Shown in pieces: positions 31,859 to 40,553 of a DNA stretch of 48,145 nucleotides. The notes below the pieces were generated by a model that searched no databases, was not told the origin of the DNA, and was given only the letters and a program-made list of their open reading frames with translations. Each line of letters opens with the position of its first letter. Position 1 is the stretch's first letter. Both the position numbers and the translations under genes were made by a program. The DNA lies in assembly GCA_947648385.1 (NCBI GenBank), contig CANSNO010000006.1, positions 1 through 48,145 of the forward strand, given 5' to 3'. Source of the stretch: an uncultured Clostridia bacterium (GTDB taxonomy: Bacteria; Bacillota; Clostridia; Oscillospirales; Butyricicoccaceae).

Positions 31859-33820
31859 CTATTTCACTTTCTTTACGAAACCCATGGCTATCAGCGTCCT
31901 GACATAGAGGTCGACGCCGTCGGGGCAATAGACGTTGAACTCATAGGCTATCTCGGCGGCTATCTCGGCCGTCGTCCTCTTGCCGTCTATCAGGTAGTCG
32001 ATGGCCGAGGGAATGGCGTGGCCCAGCTTATGGCCGTATTTAGCCATGAACTCGTCCGACATTTCATTGGTCTTTTTGTCGAACATACCTGTCAGCTTGC
32101 CCATCATGGCCGGAACGTCGACCTTTCTGGCGGCCACAAGAGAATATTTCTCCCTCTGCACCTTAGTGATAATGCTCTTGACCGGCCTTGTCAGGGGATT
32201 AAAGCCGGCAATGGCCTTGACGAGGGCCAGCAGACGGGCTTTTTCGGCCTCTGTCTCGCCTTTGTCGCAGTCGGCCCAATTGGCAAAATCCTCAATGGAA
32301 CTTAAGCGCCACCTTGTATATCTGGCCAGTCTGCCGTGATAGAATTTCGGCTCCAGCATACCTCTTGTCATCTTGTTCTGCATCTCGGTCAGATAGACGG
32401 CGGCTCGAGCCAGCCCCGTGTTGCATATCTCGCCCAGGTCGGCAGGCTCGATATTGGCCAGGCAATAGGCGTATGCGGCGGCCAGCGTGGCCGAGCGAGA
32501 AAGGATATAGGGGTCGATGACCTCGAGGGTATCGGAGCTTGTGTGATAGAACTTGTCGGGCCACTGTCCCAGCATGAGGCAAGGCACATGAACGGCCGGG
32601 TCGCTGAGGACGACATGGTCGCTGCCGCCGCTGTACTCGGTCATATGGCTGTTGAACATGGGGCAATAGGCGTCCTTCATCATGCCCGAGACCTGATGCT
32701 TTATCTCGTCGAGTATGGTGCCGGCGGCGTCGGAGACTATCGACGGCGTTTCAAGGGGCAGGTCGGTTATGGTTATGGGGCCGTAGCCGCCCACCTGACG
32801 GGCGCCAACCATATCGAGGTTAAAGGCGGCCTTTATCTTGTCCTTCTGGGCCTTTTTCAGGCTGTCGAGATAGGCGTATGTGCCTGTGAACTCGGGCACC
32901 AGCAGCATACGCACGCCCCTTTTGAGGGGTGCAAGCTCGCCGCGGCCTATCATATCGCGTATGGTCTTAAAAGCCTCCATGACGCAGGCCGAGCCGCTGG
33001 CGTTGTCGTTTGAGGAGCTTCTGGGGTGACACAGGTGGCCCACAAGCAGTATCTCCTCGTCTGTCTCGCCGGGCATAAAGGCCGTCACATCCTCGATATG
33101 TCCGTCATAAATGGAGGAATCGACGCGGCACTTGGCCAGCACGGGCTGTTTTTTGGCTTTCATTTGGGCGCAATAGGCGGCCAGCTTGTCGCCCTGACGG
33201 GGAGTTATGACAAATCCGAAGGCCTTTTTCTGGCCCGGCTTCCACCAGAATGAGGTATACCTGCGCGTGTCCGACTGGTCATGGCGTTCCCTGACGTGTC
33301 TGTCGGTCAGCACATAGTCGGTTATCAGACCGACTGCCCCCATTTCCTCTACGGCGACATGGTATACGGCGTTGATATCGCCTCTGGTAAAGACCATTTT
33401 GCCCTTTATATCAAGCCTTCTGATATAGCTTTCGTCCTCTTTTTCAAGCATGACTATTTCGATGGGATTTTCGGTATAGTCGCAGGGGGCGCTCTTCTGT
33501 ATGACCGAGATGGCGCAGGCATCAAAATCGGCCAAACGGACCTCGCCCTCCTCTGTCAGCAGGTCGCAGTAGGCCCCCTTTATGTCCCACTCCTGAAAGG
33601 AGGGATAGGTGCCGAAGATGTCCTTTTCGGTGGCCGGGAAGGAAAGAACCTCGGCGTTTTCAAAGCCCCAGCGCCTGAGCTTGTCCGCGCAATGCTCCGC
33701 CGCGGCGCGGAAGCCCGTCGACGCCTGAATGCGGTGGAAGGTGGATATTTCGGCCACGGTCTGATAGGCCCTGTTACCGTCTATCCTTTCAAGTATTCGG
33801 CGTGTGTTTTCACGAATCAT
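31859..33820 (-). CDS. DUF4910-type aminopeptidase-like protein (M28-like) with C-terminal winged helix
   Basis: 653-residue cytoplasmic protein. An M28-like zinc peptidase fold can be recognised: HLCHPRSSSNDNASGSACVM near 285 has the His and Asp ligands, LLVPEFTGTYAYL near 330 has the Glu, and YSGGSDHVVL has a later ligand. A PA-like insert is suggested by residues 90-200. The C-terminus (DYLIDGKRTTAEIAAEIAYEFN) looks like a winged helix found in the DUF4910 group. The start at 33820 has AGGGGGC upstream and is 25 bases from the predicted transcription start. The substrate is unknown. Confidence 0.75.
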   Translation of the reverse strand: MIRENTRRILERIDGNRAYQTVAEISTFHRIQASTGFRAAAEHCADKLRRWGFENAEVLSFPATEKDIFGTYPSFQEWDIKGAYCDLLTEEGEVRLADFDACAISVIQKSAPCDYTENPIEIVMLEKEDESYIRRLDIKGKMVFTRGDINAVYHVAVEEMGAVGLITDYVLTDRHVRERHDQSDTRRYTSFWWKPGQKKAFGFVITPRQGDKLAAYCAQMKAKKQPVLAKCRVDSSIYDGHIEDVTAFMPGETDEEILLVGHLCHPRSSSNDNASGSACVMEAFKTIRDMIGRGELAPLKRGVRMLLVPEFTGTYAYLDSLKKAQKDKIKAAFNLDMVGARQVGGYGPITITDLPLETPSIVSDAAGTILDEIKHQVSGMMKDAYCPMFNSHMTEYSGGSDHVVLSDPAVHVPCLMLGQWPDKFYHTSSDTLEVIDPYILSRSATLAAAYAYCLANIEPADLGEICNTGLARAAVYLTEMQNKMTRGMLEPKFYHGRLARYTRWRLSSIEDFANWADCDKGETEAEKARLLALVKAIAGFNPLTRPVKSIITKVQREKYSLVAARKVDVPAMMGKLTGMFDKKTNEMSDEFMAKYGHKLGHAIPSAIDYLIDGKRTTAEIAAEIAYEFNVYCPDGVDLYVRTLIAMGFVKKVK

Positions 33821-33851
33821 TTTTCTGCCCCCTATAATATTATTTACACTT

Positions 33852-33880
33852 ATTGTAGTCGATTTATTAAAGAATTGCAA
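33852..33880 (-). promoter_or_regulatory. Sigma-A promoter of the peptidase gene
   Basis: On the minus strand: TTGCAA (33880-33875), 17-bp spacer, TACAAT (33857-33852). The start point near 33845 supports the start codon at 33820. Confidence 0.75.
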
Positions 33881-33922
33881 CAATTACCGTCTTTTATATA
33901 TTTTGGCTTTGATTTTCCCCTT

Positions 33923-34180
33923 TTACCCCTGTAAGCCTCTGGCCTGTCTGTCCATATCCTCAATTACTATATCAAAAATCTCGCCCAGCGAGGCGCAGTA
34001 TTCCAGCACCTTCCACGGTTCGTTGGTGTGGAAATGTATCTTTATAAGCTCCTCGTCACCCACGGCCAGCAGGCAGTCGCCCTTGAAGTTTTTCAGGAAA
34101 TATTCGTTTATGGCGTCCTCATTAAGGCCTTTGCCCTCGATCAGAAGCTGTGTGTCGTATTTGAACTCTATATTATCCAT
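33923..34180 (-). CDS. Stand-alone FakA C-terminal-like mini-protein
   Basis: 85-residue protein that resembles only the C-terminal part of the fatty acid kinase FakA (formerly YloV; the DAK phosphatase-like domain). The sequence shows YDTQLLIEGKGLNEDAINEYF, then GDCLLAVGDEELIKIHFHTNEPWKVLEY, close to the VKVHVHTNDPG pattern of FakA. The kinase DAK2 domain is absent and there is no room for it. GGGAGGAA lies 7 bases before the ATG. It may be a regulatory or fatty-acid-binding partner. It is a separate gene, not an obvious truncation, because it has its own start and ribosome site. Confidence 0.7.
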   Translation of the reverse strand: MDNIEFKYDTQLLIEGKGLNEDAINEYFLKNFKGDCLLAVGDEELIKIHFHTNEPWKVLEYCASLGEIFDIVIEDMDRQARGLQG

Positions 34181-34200
34181 ATGTTCCTCCCGATTTAAAT

Positions 34201-34226
34201 AAGGCCCCCTTTAAGGGGGCCTTAAA
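34201..34226 (-). terminator. Terminator after the amidohydrolase gene
   Basis: A perfect palindrome AAGGCCCCCTT-TAAG... with GGGGGCCTT (34201-34223) followed on the minus strand by TTATTTAAAT. Confidence 0.7.
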
Positions 34227-34237
34227 GCCGTATTTTC

Positions 34238-35398
34238 TTATTCCTGATAGATTATCTTGCCGTCGATTATAGCCGTGGCGACGGTCGATGTGACCTCGGT
34301 CAGGGGGTTGCCGTTGTGGATAACGACGTCGGCGTCCTTGCCGACCTCAAGAGATCCGACCCTGTCGGCTATGCCGATGGACTCGGCGGGGTTGATGGTG
34401 ATGGCCTTCCAGGCGTCCTCAATATCCATACCGGCGCGGACGGCCATACCGGCGCAGAGAGGCAGGTTGGCCAGAGGAATGACGGGAGCGTCGGTGATGA
34501 TGCTGACCTTGACGCCGGCCCTTGTCAGCTCGCCGGGAGTGGCGAAGGACTTGTTGGCCAGCTCTATCTTGCTCTTCTTGCCCAGAGAGGGGCCGACAAA
34601 GGCCGGCAGACCCTCGGCGGCCAGCTCGTCGGCGATAAGGCTGCCGTCGGTGCAGTGGTCAAGGGTGATGCCGATGCCGAACTCACGGGCAATGCGGATG
34701 GATGTAAAGATATCGTCGGCCCTGTGGGCGTGAGCCTTGATGGGTATTTCCTTTTTCAGGACGGGAATCATGGCCTCAAGCTTCATATCGAAGGGAGGAG
34801 GATTCTTGCCCTCCTTCTCGGCCCTCTCCTTGTCCTCCATATATCTCTTTGTCTTGAAGAGCATCTCCCTCAGCAGGGCGGCCGTAGCCATACGGGTGGA
34901 GGGGGACTTCTTCATGTTGCCGTAGCAGCGTTTGGGGTTTTCGCCGAAGGCGACCTTCATGGCGACGGGATCTTTCAGAATCATCTTGTCGACCCTCTTG
35001 CCGTACAGCTTGATGGCGACAAAGGTGCCGCCGATGACATTGGCCGAGCCGGGGCCTGTGACGGCCGTTGTGACGCCGCCCTTGACGGCGTTTTCAAAGG
35101 CCTCGTCGATGGGGTTGATGGAATCTATGGCGCGGAGCTGAGGGGTGCAGGGCTCGACTATCTCGTTATAGTCCATGCCTTCCCAGCCCATGCCCTCGTT
35201 ATCAAGGCCGATGTGGCAGTGGGCGTCGATAAAGCCGGGGGTCACAAGGCGGCCCTTGGCGTCGATGACCTGAGCGCCCGAGGGAGCCTCGAGGCCCTTG
35301 CCGACAGCCTTTATTTTACCGTTCTCTATCAGGACGTCGCCGCCCTCGATATCGGGGCCGGCCATTGTCTTGACGTGTCCGTTTTTAATCAAAATCAT
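34238..35398 (-). CDS. Metal-dependent amidohydrolase (imidazolonepropionase-related)
   Basis: 386-residue TIM-barrel hydrolase. The metal site begins with TPGFIDAHCHIGLD (HxH near residue 62), the third and fourth His are in KAHAHRADD near 213 and LDHCTDG near 240, and the Asp in ITDAPVIPL near 292. The final part has the small beta-sandwich seen in the family (VGSLEVGKDADVVIHNGNPL). Substrate is unknown; COG1228-like members hydrolyse cyclic amides or peptides. I use the ATG at 35398 with AAGGAG upstream; the frame stays open for 260 bp more through a repeat but no ribosome site is found there. Confidence 0.85.
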   Translation of the reverse strand: MILIKNGHVKTMAGPDIEGGDVLIENGKIKAVGKGLEAPSGAQVIDAKGRLVTPGFIDAHCHIGLDNEGMGWEGMDYNEIVEPCTPQLRAIDSINPIDEAFENAVKGGVTTAVTGPGSANVIGGTFVAIKLYGKRVDKMILKDPVAMKVAFGENPKRCYGNMKKSPSTRMATAALLREMLFKTKRYMEDKERAEKEGKNPPPFDMKLEAMIPVLKKEIPIKAHAHRADDIFTSIRIAREFGIGITLDHCTDGSLIADELAAEGLPAFVGPSLGKKSKIELANKSFATPGELTRAGVKVSIITDAPVIPLANLPLCAGMAVRAGMDIEDAWKAITINPAESIGIADRVGSLEVGKDADVVIHNGNPLTEVTSTVATAIIDGKIIYQE

Positions 35399-35432
35399 TG
35401 TCGTCAGTTCTCCTTTACATATTGATAGATAT

Positions 35433-35461
35433 ATTTTACTACTTTCCGTGTCTTTTAGCAA
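35433..35461 (-). promoter_or_regulatory. Promoter of the amidohydrolase gene
   Basis: On the minus strand: TTGCTA (35461-35456), 17-bp spacer, TAAAAT (35438-35433). Confidence 0.65.
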
Positions 35462-35556
35462 TTCGTCAATATGCCATAGTTTTTTGTTCAAAAATTGGGC
35501 AATTTTCATACTGCGAAAAACTTTAGAAAAGGGCGGCTTGCCGCCATGCCCTTCTT

Positions 35557-35677
35557 GGCTCCCCTGTGCAAGGGGAGCTGTCAGCGAAGCTGACTGAGGG
35601 GTTGTAACTTGCCTGAGTTTTAGATTGACAATCCCCCTGTCGCCATTGGGCGACACCACCCTTTACACAAGGGGGGC
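35557..35677. repeat. Interspersed repeat family C, full copy 2
   Basis: GGCTCCCCTGTGCAAGGGGA, then GCTGTCAGCGAAGCTGACTG and GGGGTTGTA as in the copy at 9324. The middle differs, and the right end is CCCTTTACACAAGGGGGGC. The length is 121 bp, against 125 bp for copy 1. Confidence 0.75.
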
Positions 35678-35697
35678 AAGATTAAGGCAAAGGTTGT

Positions 35698-37083
35698 TTA
35701 AACCAGCCTGCGGTTTTTCCATTTTCCGCTTTTGAAGCGCCACCAGGAAAGGCCGCTGTTTATGGCCCAGTGGGTGCCCATGGCCAGCCACATTCCGATT
35801 ATCTCGAAATCCAGCCAGATTGCGAAAACATAGGAGAAAAAGAGCCTGCCGAACACCACCGATACAATGGCCATGGTCATGGTAAAGCGGACGTCGCCGG
35901 CCGCCCTCAAGGCCGTGGGCAGAGGCCCCGAGGAGGTGCCCAGCAGAACCGTCCAGACCGTGTGTATACAGACCAGTATATAGGCGTATTTTGCCGCCTC
36001 ATATGATATGTCATAGCAGGACAGCACAAGGGGCAGCGAGAGAAAGACGGCGAAATTGACGGCCATGGAGCCGAACTGGGCTATGCGCATCATCTTGCGT
36101 ATGTAATAGGCGGCCATGTCATAGTCGTTCGCGCCGACGCACTGGCCGACGACGGTCGTCATGGCAAGACCGAGGGAGGAATTGACAATGGTGTTGATGT
36201 TGTCTATTGACAAAGCCACGCCGTTGGCCGCTATCTGAGCCGTGCCGAAGGTGGCGATTATGCTCGTCATAGCCACGCGGCAGACCTGAAATATGCCGCT
36301 CTCGACGCCGTTGGGTATCGCGACGCCAAGAATGCGCTTCAGCATGGAGCCGTTCCAGGCAAGCAGGCTCTTAGGCTCGATATATATCTGCCTGTCTTTA
36401 TTCAAAAGCATGACGAACATGACGACCGTCGCCGCCACTCTGGCCGCAAGAGAGGCCGCGGCCACGCCGACGACCCCTATCCTGAGAACAAACACGCCGA
36501 TAAAGTTTCCCACGACGTTTATGACGTTCATGCCGAGGGAGACCTTCATGGTGATTTTCGAAAGGCCCATGGCGCGGAAAAAGGAGGCAAAGGCGCTGGT
36601 GGCCGCCATAAAGGGATAGGAAAAGGCCGTGATGACAAGGTATGTCACGGCGGCCGACATGACGTCGGATTCTATTTTGCCGAAAAGCAGCTTCAAAACA
36701 CCCCTGTTGCCAAAGGCCATGGCCGCCGTGAAAAGAAGCCCGGCCAGAACGGCAAAGGAGGTCAGCTGGCAGGCGGCTTTGTTGCCCCGTTCGCGGTCGC
36801 CGCTTCCGATATACTGTGATACTATTATGGCTCCGCCCGTAGCCAAAGCGGCAAAGACATAGAGAAACACGCCGTTTATCATATCGACGAGGGAGACCCC
36901 CGAAATGGCCGCCTCGCCGGCGTAGGAGACCATTATCGTGTCGGCTATGCCGACAAGCATTGAAAGTATCTGCTCGATGATAAGGGGGATTATAAGTGCC
37001 TTGAGCATACCGTTGGTGAAAAGCGGCTTTTCGGGCGCTTTCGCACGCCTCGGCTCGATGAGTTTGGCAAACATATTTGACAT
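35698..37083 (-). CDS. MATE family multidrug/cation exporter
   Basis: 461-residue polytopic protein with twelve hydrophobic helices in two homologous halves, as in MatE exporters. Typical segments are IPLIIEQILSMLVGIADTIMVSYAGEAAISGVSLV near the N-terminus and GGAIIVSQYIGSGDRERGNKAA between helices 2 and 3; the second half repeats the pattern with GVALSIDNINTIVNSSLGLAMTTVVGQCVGANDY. Driven by Na+ or H+, probably for efflux of cationic compounds or lipid-linked molecules. The ribosome site AAAGGAG is 10 bases before the ATG at 37083. Confidence 0.9.
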   Translation of the reverse strand: MSNMFAKLIEPRRAKAPEKPLFTNGMLKALIIPLIIEQILSMLVGIADTIMVSYAGEAAISGVSLVDMINGVFLYVFAALATGGAIIVSQYIGSGDRERGNKAACQLTSFAVLAGLLFTAAMAFGNRGVLKLLFGKIESDVMSAAVTYLVITAFSYPFMAATSAFASFFRAMGLSKITMKVSLGMNVINVVGNFIGVFVLRIGVVGVAAASLAARVAATVVMFVMLLNKDRQIYIEPKSLLAWNGSMLKRILGVAIPNGVESGIFQVCRVAMTSIIATFGTAQIAANGVALSIDNINTIVNSSLGLAMTTVVGQCVGANDYDMAAYYIRKMMRIAQFGSMAVNFAVFLSLPLVLSCYDISYEAAKYAYILVCIHTVWTVLLGTSSGPLPTALRAAGDVRFTMTMAIVSVVFGRLFFSYVFAIWLDFEIIGMWLAMGTHWAINSGLSWWRFKSGKWKNRRLV

Positions 37084-37161
37084 CTGTTCCGCTCCTTTTT
37101 AGAATTCATATCCCTGAGATTATAACACTTGGAGCACACTCCATGTCAAGTGGGCCATATT

Positions 37162-37190
37162 AAAAGCCTCGCCTTTCGGCGAGGCCTTTT
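37162..37190. terminator. Terminator upstream of the MATE gene, downstream of tatD
   Basis: AAAAGCCTCGCC (37162-37173), loop TTTC, GGCGAGGCCTTTT (37178-37190). On the minus strand it follows tatD. Confidence 0.8.
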
Positions 37191-37193
37191 GAA

Positions 37194-37262
37194 TGTCCGT
37201 TATGTCCGCCATACGGCGGACAAAGACCTCTCTTTTCCAAACGGAAAAGAAACAAAAAGCTT
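37194..37262 (-). repeat. Interspersed repeat family B, copy 4 (inverted)
   Basis: On the minus strand it reads TTTTGTTTCTTTTCC, GGAAAAGAGAGG, then CCGCCGTATGGCGGACATAA, matching the second half of the thrS-end copy. It follows the tatD stop within 4 bp, as the other copies follow glnN and thrS. Confidence 0.65.
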
Positions 37263-37265
37263 CTT

Positions 37266-38030
37266 TTAGTCTATACCGTAAAAGAGTTTCGCGTTCCGTG
37301 TGGTGATATCGGCCATCTCCTCAAAAGACACGCCCCTCATCTCGGCCATCTTCTCAACGGTATACTTGAGATAGCCCGAGTGATTGGTCTTGCCTCTGAA
37401 GGGCACCGGAGTCAGATAGGGGCAGTCGGTTTCGGCCATTATCCTGTCGCTTGGGATATAGGGCACGACCTCATAGGCCCTTTTGGCGTTTGAAAAGGTT
37501 ATAACCCCCGTAAAGGAGATATGAAAGCCCATGTCCAGCAGCTCCCTCGCCGTCTCGCGGCTTCCGCCGGAGCAGTGTACAACTCCCCTGCCGACCTTGG
37601 AGGCCCTCAAAATGTCCATAACGTCCTTGCAGGCCTCGCGCTCGTGGATTATAACAGGCATATCGAGCTGAGAGGCGATATCGAGCTGTCGGGCAAAGGC
37701 CTCCCGCTGTATATTCCTCTCCGAAAGGTCATAGTGATAGTCAAGCCCTATCTCCCCCAGCGCCCTTATCTTGCTTTCCGACAACATAGCGACTATGCGG
37801 TCAAGGCTTTCATTCGTCATGTCCTTGGCCTGATGTGGGTGAAAGCCCACGGCGCCGTAGACAAAATCAAAGCGGCGGGTCAACTCCAGCGTCGTGAGGG
37901 AGGTCTCCAGATCGGTGCCAACATTGGTTATATATCCGACCCCCTGTGAGGGCATGGAGGCGAGAAGAGCGTCCCTGTTTTCTCCAAATCGGTCGTCGTC
38001 ATAGTGGGCGTGGGTGTCGAAAAGCATCAT
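37266..38030 (-). CDS. tatD: TatD family metal-dependent hydrolase
   Basis: 254-residue TIM-barrel hydrolase of the TatD DNase family. Metal ligands are visible: LFDTHAHYDDDRF (HxH) at the N-terminus, ALGEIGLDYHYDLS with the bridging Glu near 97, VIIHEREACKDVMDIL near 135, VVHCSGGS near 158, and the Asp in MAETDCPYLTP near 208. It overlaps metG by 4 bases (ATGA). metG-tatD order is common in Firmicutes. Acts as a 3'-5' exonuclease or in quality control. Confidence 0.93.
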   Translation of the reverse strand: MMLFDTHAHYDDDRFGENRDALLASMPSQGVGYITNVGTDLETSLTTLELTRRFDFVYGAVGFHPHQAKDMTNESLDRIVAMLSESKIRALGEIGLDYHYDLSERNIQREAFARQLDIASQLDMPVIIHEREACKDVMDILRASKVGRGVVHCSGGSRETARELLDMGFHISFTGVITFSNAKRAYEVVPYIPSDRIMAETDCPYLTPVPFRGKTNHSGYLKYTVEKMAEMRGVSFEEMADITTRNAKLFYGID

Positions 38031-39973
38031 CCCAGAACCGAGCCTTTTTCGCAGTGGTCGGCAAATATGACACGGACGTCGTCCTCGCCGTACTCGGCCG
38101 AGAGTATCATGCCATTGCTCTCAAGGCCCATCAGCTTGGCCGGTTTCAGGTTTGAGACAATGATGACATTGTGGCCTATCAAATCCTCGGGCTTATACCA
38201 CTTGGCAATGCCCGAAAGCACCTGACGCCTGTGGTCTCCCAAATCAAGGTCAAAGCGCAGCAGCTTTTTGGATTTCGGCACAGGCTCGCAGTTTACGACC
38301 TTTGCCACCCTAAGCTGAACCTTGGCAAAATCGTCTATCGTTATCTCTGGCTTGACCTCGATTTCGGGCATGGGCTTTTCGGGCTCGGCGCTCTCGCCCT
38401 TGGCGGCGTAATAGGCCTCGATTTCCTCCAGCTTCTTGGCGGCGTCGATACGGGCAAAAAGTATTTCGGGTTGGCCCACAATGTGTCCGGAGGGGATAAG
38501 GCCGAACCTTTCAAGGCTCTCCCACTCTCCGCGCTCAAGGTTGAGCTGTCTGAAAATGGCGTTGGAGGCGTCGGGCATAAAGGGATAGAGGAGGGTGGCC
38601 GCTATCCTTATTGTCTCAAGCAGGTTATAAAGGACGGTGTCCAGCCTGTCATATTGGCTTTCGTCCTTGCCCAATATCCACGGCGTCGTCTCGTCAATAT
38701 ACTTGTTGGCGCGGCGCAGGAGGGCGAAAACCTCGGAGATGGCGTCGGCCACCTTCAGCTCGTCCATTTTGGCCTCCACCCTTTTTGGCGTCTCGAGGGC
38801 AAGGGAAATAAGCTCGTCGTCTATGGCCTCCCTGCGGCTCCTTTGGCCGATGACTCCGCCGAAATATTTCTGTGTCATGGATATGGTGCGGTTGACAAGG
38901 TTGCCGAGAATGTTGGCAAGGTCGGAGTTGACGCGCTCAATAAGCAGCTCGTGGGTCATGACGCCGTCGCTGGAGAAGGGAATGTCGTGAAGCAGATAAT
39001 AGCGTATGGCGTCGAGGCCATAGAGATTTACAAGGTCGTCGGCGTAAAGGACGTTGCCCTTTGATTTGCTCATCTTGCCGTCGCCCACAAGCAGCCAGGG
39101 ATGGCCGAAAACCTGCTTGGGCAGGGGGAGGTCAAGGGCCATGAGAAGTATGGGCCAATAGATGGTGTGGAAGCGCAGGATATCCTTGCCGATGAGGTGA
39201 ACGTCGGCCGGCCAGAACTTTTTATAAAGCTCGCCGTGGTTGCCGTCGATGTCAAACCCCGGGAAGGTGATATAGTTGCTCAAAGCGTCTATCCAGACAT
39301 AGATGACATGGCCCGGGTCGAACTCCACGGGCACGCCCCATGTGAAGGATGTACGGGAGACGCAGAGGTCTTGCAAGCCCGGCTTTAAGAAATTGTTGAC
39401 CATCTCGTTCTTTCTGGCCTCGGGCTGGATGAAATCGGGGTGGTCTTCGATATACTTCATCAGCCTGTCCTGATACTTGGACATTTTGAAGAAATAGGCC
39501 TCCTCGCTGGCGCGGACGACCTCGCGGCCGCAGTCGGGGCACTTGCCGTCCACAAGCTGGGAGTCGGTATAAAAGGACTCGTCGGGAACGCAGTACCAGC
39601 CCTCGTATTTGCTCTTATAGATATCGCCCTGGTCATAGAGCTTTTTGAATATCTGCTGCACCACCCTTTCGTGATGCTTGTCGGTGGTGCGCGCAAAGAT
39701 ATCATAGGACGTGTGCATGGTATCCCATATGTCCTTGACCTGTCCGGCGATATCGTCGACAAAGGCCTGGGGAGTCATGCCCTTTTCCTCGGCCTTGAGC
39801 TGTATCTTCTGGCCGTGCTCGTCGGTGCCCGTCTGGAAGAGGACGTTATAGCCGTTGAGCCTTTTAAATCGGGCGATGGCGTCGGCCAGAACAACCTCAT
39901 AGGTGTTGCCTATATGGGGCTTGCCCGATGTGTAGGCGATGGCCGTGGTGATGAAATAATTTCCTTTATTCAA
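38027..39973 (-). CDS. metG: Methionyl-tRNA synthetase with C-terminal tRNA-binding domain
   Basis: Class I synthetase of 648 residues. The HIGH-type signature is SGKPHIGNTYE near residue 15. The zinc domain has CPDCGRE. The KMSKS loop is DGKMSKSKGNV near 300. An alpha-helical anticodon domain follows, and the last 105 residues form the EMAP/Arc1p-type tRNA-binding domain (FAKVQLRVAKVVNCEPVPKS). I choose the TTG at 39973 because GAGAGGTG lies 6 bases upstream; the GTG at 39982 is within that ribosome site. There is no T-box leader. A Met-rich leader ORF and terminator lie about 410-550 bp upstream on the same strand. Confidence 0.95.
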   Translation of the reverse strand: MNKGNYFITTAIAYTSGKPHIGNTYEVVLADAIARFKRLNGYNVLFQTGTDEHGQKIQLKAEEKGMTPQAFVDDIAGQVKDIWDTMHTSYDIFARTTDKHHERVVQQIFKKLYDQGDIYKSKYEGWYCVPDESFYTDSQLVDGKCPDCGREVVRASEEAYFFKMSKYQDRLMKYIEDHPDFIQPEARKNEMVNNFLKPGLQDLCVSRTSFTWGVPVEFDPGHVIYVWIDALSNYITFPGFDIDGNHGELYKKFWPADVHLIGKDILRFHTIYWPILLMALDLPLPKQVFGHPWLLVGDGKMSKSKGNVLYADDLVNLYGLDAIRYYLLHDIPFSSDGVMTHELLIERVNSDLANILGNLVNRTISMTQKYFGGVIGQRSRREAIDDELISLALETPKRVEAKMDELKVADAISEVFALLRRANKYIDETTPWILGKDESQYDRLDTVLYNLLETIRIAATLLYPFMPDASNAIFRQLNLERGEWESLERFGLIPSGHIVGQPEILFARIDAAKKLEEIEAYYAAKGESAEPEKPMPEIEVKPEITIDDFAKVQLRVAKVVNCEPVPKSKKLLRFDLDLGDHRRQVLSGIAKWYKPEDLIGHNVIIVSNLKPAKLMGLESNGMILSAEYGEDDVRVIFADHCEKGSVLG

Positions 39974-40014
39974 TTTAAACACCTCTCTTATTTTGAGTGT
40001 AAAATCATTTTAAG

Positions 40015-40140
40015 ACCCCTTGTGTAAAAGGGGATGGTCACTCTTTTCTCTTGGCCCCCTTGTGTAAAGGGGGCTGTCAGCGTAGCGGACTGGGGGACTG
40101 TCTATGCGGACGAAGTCCGCGTAGAAAGCTGTAATAATCG
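40015..40140. repeat. Family C repeat pieces upstream of metG
   Basis: 40015-40037 (CCCCTTGTGTAAAAGGGG type) and 40053-40096 (GGCCCCCTTGTGTAAAGGGG, then GCTGTCAGCGTAGCGGACTG) are two family C ends; the second is followed by a GCGGACGAAGTCCGC hairpin (40117-40131). This stretch would be in the 5' leader of metG if metG is read from the promoter at 40582. Confidence 0.55.
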
Positions 40141-40191
40141 AGCCGGCTCGGCTCTCCAATCAAGGGGGGAACCGGCTCGGAGTTGCAAAGA

Positions 40192-40258
40192 TTCCCCACA
40201 AAATCTTTGATTTATGTGTGGGCCCCCTGTAATTAAATAGCCTTTGGTCGGCAAAGCC
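40192..40258 (-). repeat. Interspersed repeat family A, copy 4
   Basis: CCCCACAAAATC (40194-40205) with GATTTATGTGTGGG, then the spacer TAATTAAATAG and a TTTGGTCGGCAAAGCC end. The order is the same as copy 1 (inverted relative to copies 2 and 3). The rest of 40259-40380 is GC-rich palindromic sequence (CGCGCGACTTCGCGCG) with no ORF. Confidence 0.55.
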
Positions 40259-40370
40259 TCCCGTCGGCGGTACGCGCGACTTCGCGCGGACGGCGCGAAG
40301 CGCCGCTATAAAGGTTCCCCCCTTGTACCCCCCTCCTTTGGCCACGCTTAAGGTCAAGGACGAAAGTTCA

Positions 40371-40411
40371 AGGGCAAAACACAAAACGCCGGTCACAATA
40401 TGTGACCGGCG
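40371..40411 (-). terminator. Intrinsic terminator after the Met-rich leader ORF
   Basis: On the minus strand: CGCCGGTCACA (40411-40401), loop TAT, TGTGACCGGCG (40397-40387), then TTTTGTGTTTTG. The stem is a perfect 11 bp. The 5' arm can instead pair with TGACCGG at 40439-40433, which starts with the stop codon of the small ORF. Confidence 0.8.
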
Positions 40412-40436
40412 CGAAAAGACAATTAAAGCCGTCCGG

Positions 40437-40523
40437 TCATCTGTTTTCGGGCATGGGCATACGCATGGTGCACATCTCGCGCATCATGACACAGGCTGTC
40501 ATGCTGAAAACACAGACCGTCAT
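40437..40523 (-). CDS. 28-residue Met/Cys-rich leader peptide upstream of metG
   Basis: A 28-codon ORF in its own short transcript: promoter at 40554-40582, ORF, terminator at 40387-40411. Eight residues are Met (1, 8, 13, 14, 17, 20, 22, 24) and three are Cys at 4, 11 and 18, spaced by exactly seven. The C-terminal part reads MREMCTMRMPMPENR. The ribosome site is weak (AAGTGAG, 8 bases upstream). The direction and position point to a leader peptide controlling metG by attenuation. A small metal- or thiol-related protein is the alternative. Confidence 0.55.
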   Translation of the reverse strand: MTVCVFSMTACVMMREMCTMRMPMPENR

Positions 40524-40553
40524 GGCTTTTCTCACTTTCTTCCGATTTATTTA

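Noticed and set aside
35399-35659. N-terminal extension of the amidohydrolase
   Set aside because: The extension runs through a family C repeat and the gene's own promoter; the ATG at 35398 has a good ribosome site and begins at the normal family N-terminus.
39974-39982. GTG start for metG at 39982
   Set aside because: The GTG forms part of the GAGAGGTG ribosome site; the TTG at 39973 has correct spacing and gives the usual N-terminus.
40192-40436. T-box leader for metG
   Set aside because: No AGGGTGGNACCGCG-type sequence or stem I signature is found between the leader ORF and metG.
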